A program made the translations under genes and the position numbers. This document shows positions 1 to 7,484 of a stretch of 23,773 nucleotides of DNA, piece after piece. This DNA is from JBGPRB01 sp964422155 (GTDB lineage Bacteria; Chloroflexota; Dehalococcoidia; Dehalococcoidales; RBG-16-60-22), in assembly GCA_964422155.1 (NCBI GenBank), contig CAYQZZ010000030.1, positions 1-23,773 of the forward strand, written 5' to 3'. The stretch's first letter is position 1, and the number at the start of each line of letters is the position of its first letter. Below the pieces are notes generated by a model. It was not told where the DNA came from, made no database searches, and worked only from the letters and a program-made list of their open reading frames with translations.

Positions 1-1291
1 GGTTCTCCAGCGAAGCTTGGTCGAACGAATTCATCAGTTGTAATCGCTGCCGAGATGCCTCCAGTGTTTTGATGGTCGACTCAAGCGTCATTTCCTTATC
101 AATCAGCAGTTCCGTATTATAGTCTGGCTGGTCGACAAAGAAGAACTCGACCAGTTCCGGCACTTCGACCAGCGTTTTCGCTCGCTCCTGAACCAATGGC
201 ATCATCCGCCGGATATAGCCAATGTCCAGCGGCCGCTTCACATTAACCGGTAATCCATTCTCCAGAAATGGCAGAGACCGCTGGACAAAATCCTCAAGGC
301 TGAGACTGCGGATATAAACCCCGTTCATCCAGTCGAGCTTTTCCTTATTGAAGATGGCCCCCGTCTTGCCGATTCTCTCCAGCGAGAAGCTTTCGATAAG
401 CTGCTGGCGTGTCATAATCTCGGTCTTATCATCCAGCGACCACCCGATTAAAACGAGGAAGTTGAACATGGTCTCCGGTAAATAGCCATGGTCGCGGTAT
501 TCCAGTATAGACACGTCCCCATGCCGTTTGCTCAGCTTGGCGCGGTCGGGCCCGAGTATCATCGGGGTATGGACATACTGCGGCGGCTCGTAGCCTAGGC
601 TTTTGTACATAAGAAGGTGCCGGGGAGTACTTGATATCCACTCCTCGCCGCGGATAACGTGGCTTATTTTCATGGCGTGGTCGTCGATGACATTGGCCAG
701 GTGATAGGTGGGATAGCCGTCCGATTTCAGCATGACGAAGTCGTCGATGGTGCTGTTTTCGAAGACGACGTCGCCGTAAATAAGGTCGTTAAAGCGGGTC
801 TGCCCTTCCAGCGGCACTTTGAAACGCACCACCGGCACGATGTCCTCGGCCTCTTTCCTGGCTCTCTCCTGAGGACTCAGGTCGCGGCAGCGGCGGTCAT
901 AGCCCGTCGGCTGCTTGCGGGCAACCTGCTCTTTCCGCATCTCTTCGAGACGCTCGGAGGAGCAGTAGCAGTAGTAGGCATCTCCCTGTTCGACGAGTCG
1001 CTCGGCGGCATTTTTATAAAGCTCCAGCCGCTGCGACTGAAAATAAGGGCCGCAATCGCCACCGATATCCGGTCCTTCGTCCCAGTCCAGCCCCAACCAC
1101 CTGAGTCCGTCCATGATGGCCTCTAAAGCGCCTTCTACCTTGCGAGTGACATCCGTATCCTCTATACGCAGGATGAACGTGCCGCCGGTGTGCCGGGCAA
1201 GAAGCCAGTCGAACATGGCCGTGCGGATATTACCCACCTGGGGACGGCCGGTGGGGCTGGGGGCGAAGCGTACTCTTACGGGTGCGGTCAT
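1..1291 (-). CDS. gltX: Glutamyl-tRNA synthetase, 3' end beyond window
   Basis: Class I aminoacyl-tRNA synthetase that charges tRNA with glutamate in the cytoplasm. Reading leftward from an ATG at 1289-1291, 430 codons stay open to the window edge. Seen: the N-terminal Rossmann segment RFAPSPTGRPQVGNIRTAMF (residues 8-27), a zinc-knuckle-like set C108, C110, Y131, C135, the EEWISSTPRHLL segment near residue 220, and the KMSKS-type loop KLSKRHG at 252-258. The start is supported by AGAAAGG about 7 bases upstream. The C-terminal anticodon-binding part is mostly missing because of the edge. One oddity: the HIGH-type motif reads QVGN, with Gln18 where the family normally has His. Whether the enzyme is discriminating or also charges tRNA-Gln cannot be told from this fragment. 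The family call is very secure. Confidence 0.96.
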   Translation of the reverse strand, partial: MTAPVRVRFAPSPTGRPQVGNIRTAMFDWLLARHTGGTFILRIEDTDVTRKVEGALEAIMDGLRWLGLDWDEGPDIGGDCGPYFQSQRLELYKNAAERLVEQGDAYYCYCSSERLEEMRKEQVARKQPTGYDRRCRDLSPQERARKEAEDIVPVVRFKVPLEGQTRFNDLIYGDVVFENSTIDDFVMLKSDGYPTYHLANVIDDHAMKISHVIRGEEWISSTPRHLLMYKSLGYEPPQYVHTPMILGPDRAKLSKRHGDVSILEYRDHGYLPETMFNFLVLIGWSLDDKTEIMTRQQLIESFSLERIGKTGAIFNKEKLDWMNGVYIRSLSLEDFVQRSLPFLENGLPVNVKRPLDIGYIRRMMPLVQERAKTLVEVPELVEFFFVDQPDYNTELLIDKEMTLESTIKTLEASRQRLQLMNSFDQASLEN

Positions 1292-1378
1292 AATGAGCCT
1301 TTCTTACGTGTAGATACATTCCCATTCTACCATCCCAAGTATAAAAAATTCTAGGAAGTTTTAATCTGAGATATCTGA

Positions 1379-1407
1379 TTCTATTTTTCGCTTCCAGGCT
1401 TTATAAT
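1379..1407 (+). promoter_or_regulatory. Possible promoter for the ABM-like gene
   Basis: A perfect TATAAT lies at 1402-1407, with a weak TTCTAT (-35) 17 bases upstream at 1379-1384. The 5' untranslated region would be about 60 bases. The -10 box is clear and the -35 box matches only three positions, so this is tentative. Confidence 0.35.
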
Positions 1408-1470
1408 TAATATGAGGGGAAATCAGGAGGGCAGGTGAGTATAGCCCTTTTTACAGCGGGAGGTTAGCGT

Positions 1471-2037
1471 ATGGAGATGGAGACCGATATGATTGTGCCC
1501 AGCGGGAAATCAGTGACCGTGGTAGTGAGCCGCAGGGTGTTTCCGGGACATGAGCGGGACTATGACGATTGGGTGCGCCGGCTGGTGGCGGCGGCCACGG
1601 AAGCCCATGGCAACACGGGCGCGACGATGCTCATACCGGCGCCCGGCAAACCGGGTTTGTACCACGTCGTGCTGCATTTTGCCGACCAGGCGTCCGTGCA
1701 TGAGTGGGAAGATTCCTATATCCGTCAAAAACTGTCATATGAGGCGGATGCTTTTTCCCGGAGGAGCCGGCAGGAGGCGACCGGTCTGGAGACGTGGTTT
1801 TCCATTCCTGAGTGCCCCGAACTCGAAACGCCGCCGCGGTGGAAAATGGGCATCGTTACTTTCATCGCGGTATATTTGCTGTCATTAATTATTGTGCCGT
1901 TGCTGGAAATTTTCTTCAAAGGGGCGAATTTTTATCTGCTTAATATATTGACCAGCGCGCTTCTGGTAGGTATCCTGACATGGGCCGTGATGCCCTGGTT
2001 GAGCCGTTATGTTTTCAGGAAGTGGCTGTACAGGTAG
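1471..2037 (+). CDS. ABM-domain-like protein with two C-terminal membrane helices
   Basis: 188 residues. The first ~110 residues resemble the antibiotic biosynthesis monooxygenase (ABM, dimeric alpha-beta barrel) fold: a VTVVVSRRVFPGHERDYDDW strand-helix start, a central GLYHVVLHFAD strand, and a following WEDS segment. Two hydrophobic helices follow at about 126-147 and 154-175, then a basic tail (RKWLYR), so the barrel probably sits on the inner membrane surface. Barrel-plus-two-helix proteins of this kind are commonly annotated as ABM family, but their substrate is unknown and monooxygenase activity should not be assumed. The ATG at 1471 is supported by GGGAGG at 1458-1463; a second in-frame ATG at 1477 is possible. 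It is transcribed alone, divergent from gltX. Confidence 0.75.
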   Translation: MEMETDMIVPSGKSVTVVVSRRVFPGHERDYDDWVRRLVAAATEAHGNTGATMLIPAPGKPGLYHVVLHFADQASVHEWEDSYIRQKLSYEADAFSRRSRQEATGLETWFSIPECPELETPPRWKMGIVTFIAVYLLSLIIVPLLEIFFKGANFYLLNILTSALLVGILTWAVMPWLSRYVFRKWLYR

Positions 2038-2073
2038 GAAGTAACAAGATACAAGTAACAAGCAGCAAGGAAA

Positions 2074-2127
2074 GGGAGAAAGGGGGTAAAAATCCCCCCA
2101 TGTCCCCCTTTACGAAAGGGGGAGGGG
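2074..2127. repeat. GC-rich hairpin repeat, copy A (left of methyltransferase gene)
   Basis: The stretch has G runs, then AAAAATCCCCCCATG, then a perfect hairpin with arms CCCCCTTT (2104-2111) and AAAGGGGG (2115-2122) around an ACG loop. It aligns over most of its length with 16661-16708 and shares the AAAATCCCCC start with 3813-3859. This indicates a dispersed palindromic family. Copies A and B bracket the AT-rich gene at 2216-3814. Confidence 0.7.
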
Positions 2128-2184
2128 AACATGTTTTAAAGACTCACCCTTAATTTGGGGGTTTCATGACAAACAATGTTGATG

Positions 2185-2190
2185 TATAAT
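2185..2190 (+). promoter_or_regulatory. Candidate -10 box of the methyltransferase-nuclease gene
   Basis: A perfect TATAAT sits 25 bases before the ATG at 2216, within a locally AT-rich leader. No good -35 hexamer is seen at 17 bases (TTTCAT at 2162-2167). The ribosome binding site GGAGAG at 2206-2211 follows. The cassette therefore seems to carry its own promoter. Confidence 0.4.
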
Positions 2191-2215
2191 AATTACAAAA
2201 CCCTTGGAGAGCTAA

Positions 2216-3814
2216 ATGGATACCAATATTCTTTACTATGGTGATAATCTAGAAATATTAAAAAAATATATTCCTGATAATTCTATAGATCTAATATATC
2301 TTGACCCGCCTTTCAATAGTAAGGCAACTTATAATATACTTTTCAAAGAACCTACCGGAGTTCCCTCTCAGGCACAACTTACTGCCTTTGAAGACACTTG
2401 GCATTGGACCAAAGAAGCAGAACAGACATTTCAAGAAGTGATTAATACAGCTTCAGCTAATGTCACCGAGATGTTAAGTGCATTCCGCAATTATATCCAT
2501 GAAAATGATATGATGGCTTACTTAACAATGATGTGTATAAGGCTATTGGAATTAAAAAGAACATTAAAAGAATCAGGGTCTATCTATCTACATTGCGACC
2601 AAACAACAAGTCATTATCTTAAAGTCCTGATGGATAGTATCTTTGATTTCAGCAATTTTAGAAATGAAATAATTTGGAAACGTACAAGTTCTCATAGTGA
2701 CGCAAAACGCTATCCCAAAATTAGTGATTCTATATTATTTTATTCAAAATCAGAGAATTTCACATGGAATAAGCCACATGGAGAATATGATGATGAATAT
2801 GTAGAATCCCATTATTCAAACATCGATAGTAATGGTCGAAGATTTAGATATAGTGACCTCACAAAACCAAAGGGAAGTATCGGCTATTTTTATACCCTTC
2901 TAGGATGTCCACCACCCGCAAATGGTTGGCGGATGCCTGAATCACGAGCAAATGAATGGATTGAACAAGGACGTATCGAAATACCACCTACCGGGAAGAT
3001 ACCAGCATACAAACGATTCCTTGATGAAATGAAAGGGATAGTTATAGGCAACATATGGGATGACATTCCTCCAATTAACTCTCAAGCAAAAGAGGCGTTA
3101 GGATATCCTACGCAAAAACCTGAGGCTTTATTGAAGCGTATTATAAATATATCCTCTAATAATGGCGATATATTACTTGATCCATTTTGCGGCTGTGGCA
3201 CATCATTAGTAGTTGCCCATAGATTAAACCGTAAATGGATAGGCATAGATATTACCCACCTAGCGATAAGCACCATGAAGTGGCGCTTGGACAAGATGTT
3301 TCCTAATATTCATTATAAGACAATAGGAGAACCTAAAGATGAAGCAGGAGCAGTAGAATTAGCTAAGCAAAATAAATACCAATTTCAATGGTGGGCTGTG
3401 TCGCTGGTGGGCGGTCAACCATATGGTAATAAGAAAAAGGGTGCTGACACTGGAATAGATGGATATCTATATTTCATGGATGAGAAAAAGAAGGTCAAAA
3501 AGTCAATTATTTCTATAAAAGGTGGAACTATATCCGTAAGTCAGATAAGGGACTTAATCGGTGTGGTTGCCAGAGAAAAGGCAGAAATGGGAGTGTTTAT
3601 TACTCTTGAACCACCCACAAAACCAATGGAAATTGAAGCACTCTCACAAGGCTACTATCACTCACCTTTAGGCAAAGATTATACTAGAATTCAAATACTT
3701 ACTATAGCGGATATTTTTAAAGGTAAAAAACCCGACATTCCACCTTGGATTTCACCCATAGCCACACATGGAACTGCTAAAAAAACCGAAAGTAAATACC
3801 CAAAATTGTTATAA
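2216..3814 (+). CDS. Fused DNA methyltransferase (N4-C/N6-A) and Mrr-like nuclease
   Basis: 532 residues. The N-terminal part is a beta-class amino-methyltransferase: catalytic motif IV DPPF at 30-33 comes first, and the SAM-binding motif I DPFCGCGTS comes late at 322-330, followed by WIGIDIT. Such enzymes methylate adenine N6 or cytosine N4. From about 390 there is a second domain with GADTGIDG (409-416) and IISIKGG (431-437), the D...xxK arrangement of Mrr-type PD-(D/E)xK nucleases, with D415 and K435 as likely core residues. The acidic or Gln residue usual two places before the Lys is Ser433. Modification and cleavage in one chain suggests a self-contained restriction-modification protein, but a second, unseen partner is possible. 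Base composition is clearly AT-rich against both neighbours, and the gene is flanked by related repeats, so transfer is likely. The target site is unknown. Confidence 0.88.
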   Translation: MDTNILYYGDNLEILKKYIPDNSIDLIYLDPPFNSKATYNILFKEPTGVPSQAQLTAFEDTWHWTKEAEQTFQEVINTASANVTEMLSAFRNYIHENDMMAYLTMMCIRLLELKRTLKESGSIYLHCDQTTSHYLKVLMDSIFDFSNFRNEIIWKRTSSHSDAKRYPKISDSILFYSKSENFTWNKPHGEYDDEYVESHYSNIDSNGRRFRYSDLTKPKGSIGYFYTLLGCPPPANGWRMPESRANEWIEQGRIEIPPTGKIPAYKRFLDEMKGIVIGNIWDDIPPINSQAKEALGYPTQKPEALLKRIINISSNNGDILLDPFCGCGTSLVVAHRLNRKWIGIDITHLAISTMKWRLDKMFPNIHYKTIGEPKDEAGAVELAKQNKYQFQWWAVSLVGGQPYGNKKKGADTGIDGYLYFMDEKKKVKKSIISIKGGTISVSQIRDLIGVVAREKAEMGVFITLEPPTKPMEIEALSQGYYHSPLGKDYTRIQILTIADIFKGKKPDIPPWISPIATHGTAKKTESKYPKLL

Positions 3815-3859
3815 AATCCCCCTCCCCTTTCATCCTGACAGAAAAGGGTCGGGGGGATA
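3813..3859. repeat. GC-rich hairpin repeat, copy B; likely bidirectional terminator
   Basis: It starts inside the stop codon of the methyltransferase gene. Arms ATCCCCC-TC-CCCTTT and AAAGGG-TC-GGGGGGAT pair around a short loop (about 3817-3829 with 3844-3859). It lies between two convergent genes, so it could end transcription from both sides, though no long T run follows. The AAAATCCCCC start is shared with copy A at 2074-2127. Confidence 0.6.
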
Positions 3860-3871
3860 GGTCACCTTAAC

Positions 3872-5077
3872 CTAAACTTTACTTGACTGTTGCGGTTTGG
3901 GAGGAGGGGGCTGCGGGGGGCCGGGGGGATTGGCCATATAGAGGGCTTCGTGGGCTTTCTTAAGCCAGTCCGGGATTTCTATTTTCTGGGGGCATTTCTC
4001 CAGGCACTCGCTGCATTCGGTGCACTGGTCAGCGCGCTGGTCCTGTGGTATGCCGAAGGGGCCATTGTACATGAACTGCCCTACCTTCATATCATCGTAC
4101 ATGACGGCGTCGTTATAAATCTGGAAGACCCTGGGGATTTCCACCTTGCTGGGACAGGGCATGCAGTAGCGGCAGTTGGAACAGGGGATGGGACACAGGC
4201 TGCGGTAGGCTTCCTTTATTTGACCGATTACCTTGAGGTCTGCAGCGGTGTATATGCCGGGTCGGGAGCGGCTAGCGATTTTAACGTTTTCCACGACCTG
4301 CTCCATGGTGCTCATGCCGCTTAAAGCCACCGAAATTTCCGGCTGGTTCCAGACCCAGTGGAAAGCCCATTCCACACCCTTCATTTTCCGTTTGGCTTTC
4401 TCAAGTACCTGCTTTACCGGCTTTGGGGGGGCTTTGCTGAGCCTGCCCCCGCGGAGGGGTTCCATAACGACGACAGCGAGACCCTTGCCGGCGGCATATT
4501 CAACGCCACGGCGGCCGGCCTGCTCGGTCTCGTCCATATAGTTATAGAGGACCTGGGCGAGGACCCAGTTATCGTAAGAATCGATAATGTCTTTAAAGAC
4601 GGCGAACTCGTCATGAAAAGAAAAGCCGAGACGGCCAATGCGCCCCTTGGACATCTGCTCCTCAGCCCACTTGAGCACACCGAAGTCCCGCACCCTGGTC
4701 CAGCCTTCTTTATTCAATCCGTGCAGGAGGTAAAAATCTATCATATCGATATCAAGTCGCTGAAGTTGCTCCCCGAGAATACGGTCGAAGTCTTCAGGCT
4801 TCTCCACCATGCGGGCAGGGAGCTTGGTGGCCACCTTTATTTTTTTGCGGTAGCCGTCTTTAAGCGCCTTGCCGACCAGCACCTCGCTCTTGCCCATATG
4901 ATAAAGATAGGCGGAATCGATATAGTTGACGCCGTTATCCGCGGCGTAACGAATCATCTTGATTGCCTCGGGCTCGTTGATTTTTGCCTGGTCTTCACCG
5001 ATAACCGGCAGGCGCATGGCGCCGAAGCCCAGCGCCGATACTTTCCAGTCCAGCTTTCCAAACTTACGATATTTCAT
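3872..5077 (-). CDS. Aldo/keto reductase with C-terminal [4Fe-4S] ferredoxin domain
   Basis: 401 residues. The TIM-barrel aldo/keto reductase part covers about 1-285, with the catalytic tetrad visible as D54, Y59, K85 and H119. The C-terminal part carries cysteine clusters: CPIPCSNCRYCMPC (295-308) and, about 50 residues later, CTECSECLEKCP, typical of two [4Fe-4S] clusters. This architecture matches the ferredoxin-tailed aldo/keto reductases (COG1453-like) common in anaerobes. The iron-sulfur part suggests electrons may come from or go to ferredoxin as well as NAD(P)H; the substrate is unknown. The tail ends in a proline-rich stretch (PPGPPQPPPPKP). The start ATG at 5077 has GGGAGA about 6 bases upstream. 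It converges with the methyltransferase gene. Confidence 0.9.
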   Translation of the reverse strand: MKYRKFGKLDWKVSALGFGAMRLPVIGEDQAKINEPEAIKMIRYAADNGVNYIDSAYLYHMGKSEVLVGKALKDGYRKKIKVATKLPARMVEKPEDFDRILGEQLQRLDIDMIDFYLLHGLNKEGWTRVRDFGVLKWAEEQMSKGRIGRLGFSFHDEFAVFKDIIDSYDNWVLAQVLYNYMDETEQAGRRGVEYAAGKGLAVVVMEPLRGGRLSKAPPKPVKQVLEKAKRKMKGVEWAFHWVWNQPEISVALSGMSTMEQVVENVKIASRSRPGIYTAADLKVIGQIKEAYRSLCPIPCSNCRYCMPCPSKVEIPRVFQIYNDAVMYDDMKVGQFMYNGPFGIPQDQRADQCTECSECLEKCPQKIEIPDWLKKAHEALYMANPPGPPQPPPPKPQQSSKV

Positions 5078-5106
5078 CTGATTCTCCCATTTAATATAGA
5101 ATAACG

Positions 5107-5116
5107 CGATATATCG
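5107..5116. promoter_or_regulatory. Palindrome upstream of the aldo/keto reductase gene
   Basis: CGATATATCG is a perfect 10-base palindrome about 30 bases before the aldo/keto reductase ATG, in AT-rich DNA. It could be an operator; nothing else supports this. Confidence 0.2.
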
Positions 5117-5174
5117 TGATGTCTACACTAGCATTTTCGCACGTTTTCAAGCGGGATGCAAATAATAAATTGAA

Positions 5175-5264
5175 TGTCATTCTGAGGAGCGTAGCGACGA
5201 AGAATCCGCTCTTGACTAAATGGATACAGATTCTTCCCCCGATTGCATCGGGGTCAGAATGACA
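5175..5264. repeat. Small palindromic (MITE-like) element with 11-bp terminal inverted repeats
   Basis: The ends are TGTCATTCTGA (5175-5185) and TCAGAATGACA (5254-5264), perfect inverted copies. Nested inside are GAAGAATC (5199-5206) with GATTCTTC (5229-5236), and a hairpin CCCCGAT/ATCGGGG at 5237-5253. It encodes nothing. It lies between the rluD 3' end and the aldo/keto reductase promoter side. This layout fits a non-autonomous mobile repeat; no transposase is nearby. Confidence 0.65.
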
Positions 5265-5302
5265 GGGGAGTTCTCAACAGGCAAAATAAGATAGAAATAT
5301 AG

Positions 5303-6199
5303 TTAATCAATCTCTCTTAGCGCCTGCTCTAAATCGGGGGGGAGGGGGGACTCAAACTCAACGTATTCGCCCGTTGACGGCAGGTGGAAACCAAGTTTAT
5401 AGGCGTGAAGGAACTGCCGTGAAAGATGGGGAGATTTCAACCCGTAGGTAACATCGCCAACGACCGGGAAACCTATGGCCGCCAGGTGCACCCTTATCTG
5501 GTGGGTGCGCCCCGTCTCCGGCTTAATTTCCAGCAGGCTATAGTTGCCATAGTATTTGATAACGCGATAATCCGTGCGGGCTTCTCTGCCTTTAGAGACC
5601 ACCGCCATGCGCTGGCGGTTACGCGGGTCGCGGCCGATGGCCGCCTCGATAATACCCCTCTCCGGCGTCAGTTTCCCCTTCACCAGCACCAGGTAAGCCT
5701 TGGACACGGAACGGGACTTAAACTGTTCCGAGAGGTTTGCCTGCGCTAAACGGCTCTTAGCCACCAGAATTAATCCAGAGGTATCTTTATCCAGGCGGTG
5801 CACGATGCCGGGTCGGAGAGAATCAGCGTCCTGTATCAGTCCGGGCAGGTAACTCAGGATGGCATTAACCAGAGTATGAGCCGGGTGGCCCGGGGCGGGG
5901 TGCACCGCAAGTCCGGCTGGCTTATCTATCACGAGCAGGTCGCTGTCTTCATAAATGATTTTAAGCGGTATGGACTCAGGTACCAGGTGGCTGGGCGGTT
6001 CGAGGGGTATGGTGATATCAACCTTATCGCCGATATTCAGCTTGAGGCTCGATTTGGCTTCACGACCATTGACGGTGATAAAGCCTCCGATGATGAGCTG
6101 CTGGGCATGGGTGCGGGAAAGCTCCTGGCACTTCTCCCCGACGAATTTATCGAGGCGAATCCCGGAAATATCCGCTACAAAGCTATATTCTCTGGTCAT
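5303..6199 (-). CDS. rluD: RluA/RluD-family 23S rRNA pseudouridine synthase
   Basis: 298 residues. An S4 RNA-binding domain (about 1-65, IRLDKFVGEKCQELSRTHAQ) is followed by the pseudouridine synthase domain with the signature GIVHRLDKDTSGL (131-143), where D137 is the expected catalytic aspartate. It converts uridines to pseudouridine in ribosomal RNA; assignment to RluD rather than another RluA paralogue follows from the S4 domain and the lspA neighbour and is not certain. Its ATG overlaps the lspA stop by four bases, so the two are probably translationally coupled. Length is normal for the family. Confidence 0.92.
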   Translation of the reverse strand: MTREYSFVADISGIRLDKFVGEKCQELSRTHAQQLIIGGFITVNGREAKSSLKLNIGDKVDITIPLEPPSHLVPESIPLKIIYEDSDLLVIDKPAGLAVHPAPGHPAHTLVNAILSYLPGLIQDADSLRPGIVHRLDKDTSGLILVAKSRLAQANLSEQFKSRSVSKAYLVLVKGKLTPERGIIEAAIGRDPRNRQRMAVVSKGREARTDYRVIKYYGNYSLLEIKPETGRTHQIRVHLAAIGFPVVGDVTYGLKSPHLSRQFLHAYKLGFHLPSTGEYVEFESPLPPDLEQALREID

Positions 6200-6702
6200 T
6201 CCTGATGCCTGGTAAAACCGGACCGGAAAATGATACAGTAAGCAACGATAATAACGCCGACAGTCACCGAAGCATCAGCGATATTAAACGCCGGCCAGAC
6301 CTTAAAATCAATGAAATCGGTAACATGACCCAGTCGAATACGGTCGAACAGATTATTACCAATCGTGCCGCCCAGTACCAGACCGATACCCGCCCGGACC
6401 AGCATACTGTTAAGAAAGGGCCAGTGACGGCGCATGATAAAGACGAGGATGAGAATAACAATGATGCCGATAATAGCAACAATCAATAAGGTCGAGGAGT
6501 GACCTCTGAAGATACCGAAGGCAGCCCCGGTATTATAGATATGGATAATCCGGAAAATACCTACATCAAAAAGTATCTGCCCGGGGGCCAGATTGGCCCT
6601 AATCCATGCCTTGGTGAGCTGGTCGGCAATAACAACTATCAGAACGATACTGCCGAAGACCACGTCCCGCCACTTATCTTGGAGGCGGTGTACCTTTTGC
6701 AT
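6196..6702 (-). CDS. lspA: Lipoprotein signal peptidase (signal peptidase II)
   Basis: 168 residues with four hydrophobic helices. It cleaves signal peptides of diacylglyceryl-prolipoproteins at the membrane. Seen: the ADQLTKAWI segment, IYNTGAAFGIF, the first catalytic-Asp region GGTIGNNLFDRIRLGHVTDF, and the second catalytic-Asp region FNIADASVTVG. The usual GNxxDR motif has one extra Asn here (GNNLFDR). The chosen ATG at 6702 gives a 29-base overlap with dksA and has only a weak ribosome binding site; a GTG at 6663 would remove the overlap. The window encodes at least two apparent lipoprotein substrates (8837 and 12293). Confidence 0.93.
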   Translation of the reverse strand: MQKVHRLQDKWRDVVFGSIVLIVVIADQLTKAWIRANLAPGQILFDVGIFRIIHIYNTGAAFGIFRGHSSTLLIVAIIGIIVILILVFIMRRHWPFLNSMLVRAGIGLVLGGTIGNNLFDRIRLGHVTDFIDFKVWPAFNIADASVTVGVIIVAYCIIFRSGFTRHQE

Positions 6703-7054
6703 TCTTCGCCAGCTGCGCTTTACAATTCATACATAAACTTGCCTGCGGCAGCGCTTCCAATCGCTCAGGGTCTATCGCCTGCCCGCAATTATCACATAAC
6801 CCGTAGGTGCCCTTCTCAATCTTCTCCAGGGCATGTTCTACTTTAGCCATTTCCTGCCGGATGCGATTTTCCAGAGCCAATCGCTTCTCCAATTCCAGAG
6901 TCTCGGTGGCTTCTTCCTCCCGTTTGCCGAAGGGACTACCCTCCCGCCGTTCTTCGGTGCTGGAGGCAGTCGACTTTAACTGCGTCATCTCCTCGGTCAA
7001 GCGTTTGTGTTCACTCTCCAGTTGCTCATGTTGTTTCTTGAACTTAGCCGTCAT
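6674..7054 (-). CDS. DksA/TraR-type C4 zinc-finger protein
   Basis: 126 residues from the ATG at 7054. A long charged coiled coil (about 5-85) is followed by a zinc finger CDNC (87-90) and CMNC (108-111) and a PPPR tail. DksA/TraR proteins bind the RNA polymerase secondary channel and alter initiation in response to ppGpp; short Firmicutes/Chloroflexota relatives such as YocK have less certain roles. A longer reading from 7120 exists, but GGAGGGAGAA just upstream of the ATG at 7054 supports the shorter form. It is the first gene of an apparent dksA-lspA-rluD transcription unit. The acidic loop-tip residues of true DksA are not clearly present, so the ppGpp role is an inference. Confidence 0.85.
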   Translation of the reverse strand: MTAKFKKQHEQLESEHKRLTEEMTQLKSTASSTEERREGSPFGKREEEATETLELEKRLALENRIRQEMAKVEHALEKIEKGTYGLCDNCGQAIDPERLEALPQASLCMNCKAQLAKNAKGTPPPR

Positions 7055-7259
7055 TTCTCCCTCCATCCGCCTCCTCGCCAAATTTGAGAAAGGCTTATTG
7101 GAATCACCCCACCCTATCATGCAAGTATGCTATTATGCATTAACAATCAAAAAAGAAAACAGAGAAAGGCGACTGACTAATACTAAAATACCACTAAATA
7201 GCTGATAGTGTCCATCGATTGCACGTATCGACGGCCAACGGTAAAGCTGAGGTTCTTTT

Positions 7260-7295
7260 CTGTTATAGCTACCGAGGTATGAAGCATACCAACAG
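7260..7295. repeat. Small inverted repeat, possible hairpin
   Basis: GGTATG-AAG-CATACC (7276-7290) is a perfect 6-bp hairpin, with an outer CTGTT (7260-7264) matching AACAG (7291-7295). It lies in the long gap between dksA and the SemiSWEET gene. No function is evident. Confidence 0.35.
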
Positions 7296-7404
7296 TGTAA
7301 ACTATTTATTCCATTTGGTCAATGGTTTATCGTTAAATTTTTAAGAAATTATTAATATTAATCTTATAGAGACAGAAAGTGACAGGGAAAAACGAGTTTA
7401 CACT
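7294..7404. mobile_element. Possible IS-end-derived remnant bounded by 10-bp inverted repeats
   Basis: AGTGTAAACT (7294-7303) and AGTTTACACT (7395-7404) are perfect inverted copies bounding a 111-base AT-rich, non-coding segment. The left end continues as ATTTATTCCATTTGGTCAATGG, which in style recalls the ends of IS21-family elements. No transposase and no clear target-site duplication are seen. The inverted repeat is certain; the IS origin is only inferred. Confidence 0.4.
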
Positions 7405-7484
7405 CCAGGGAACATCAATCTACGAGAGTGGGTAATAATGTCATGCCGATTCAATCAGCATAAAAACCCCTTTTCCCCATTACT

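Noticed and set aside
659..1126. 155-codon plus-strand frame inside gltX
   Set aside because: It is antisense to conserved synthetase sequence including the zinc site and has no ribosome binding site.
4358..5104. 248-codon plus-strand frame opposite the aldo/keto reductase
   Set aside because: The minus strand holds a full catalytic tetrad and cysteine clusters, so this is a shadow of a GC-biased gene.
7054..7120. 22-codon N-terminal extension of the DksA-like protein
   Set aside because: A strong GGAGGGAGAA lies directly before the ATG at 7054, and the extension has no family similarity.
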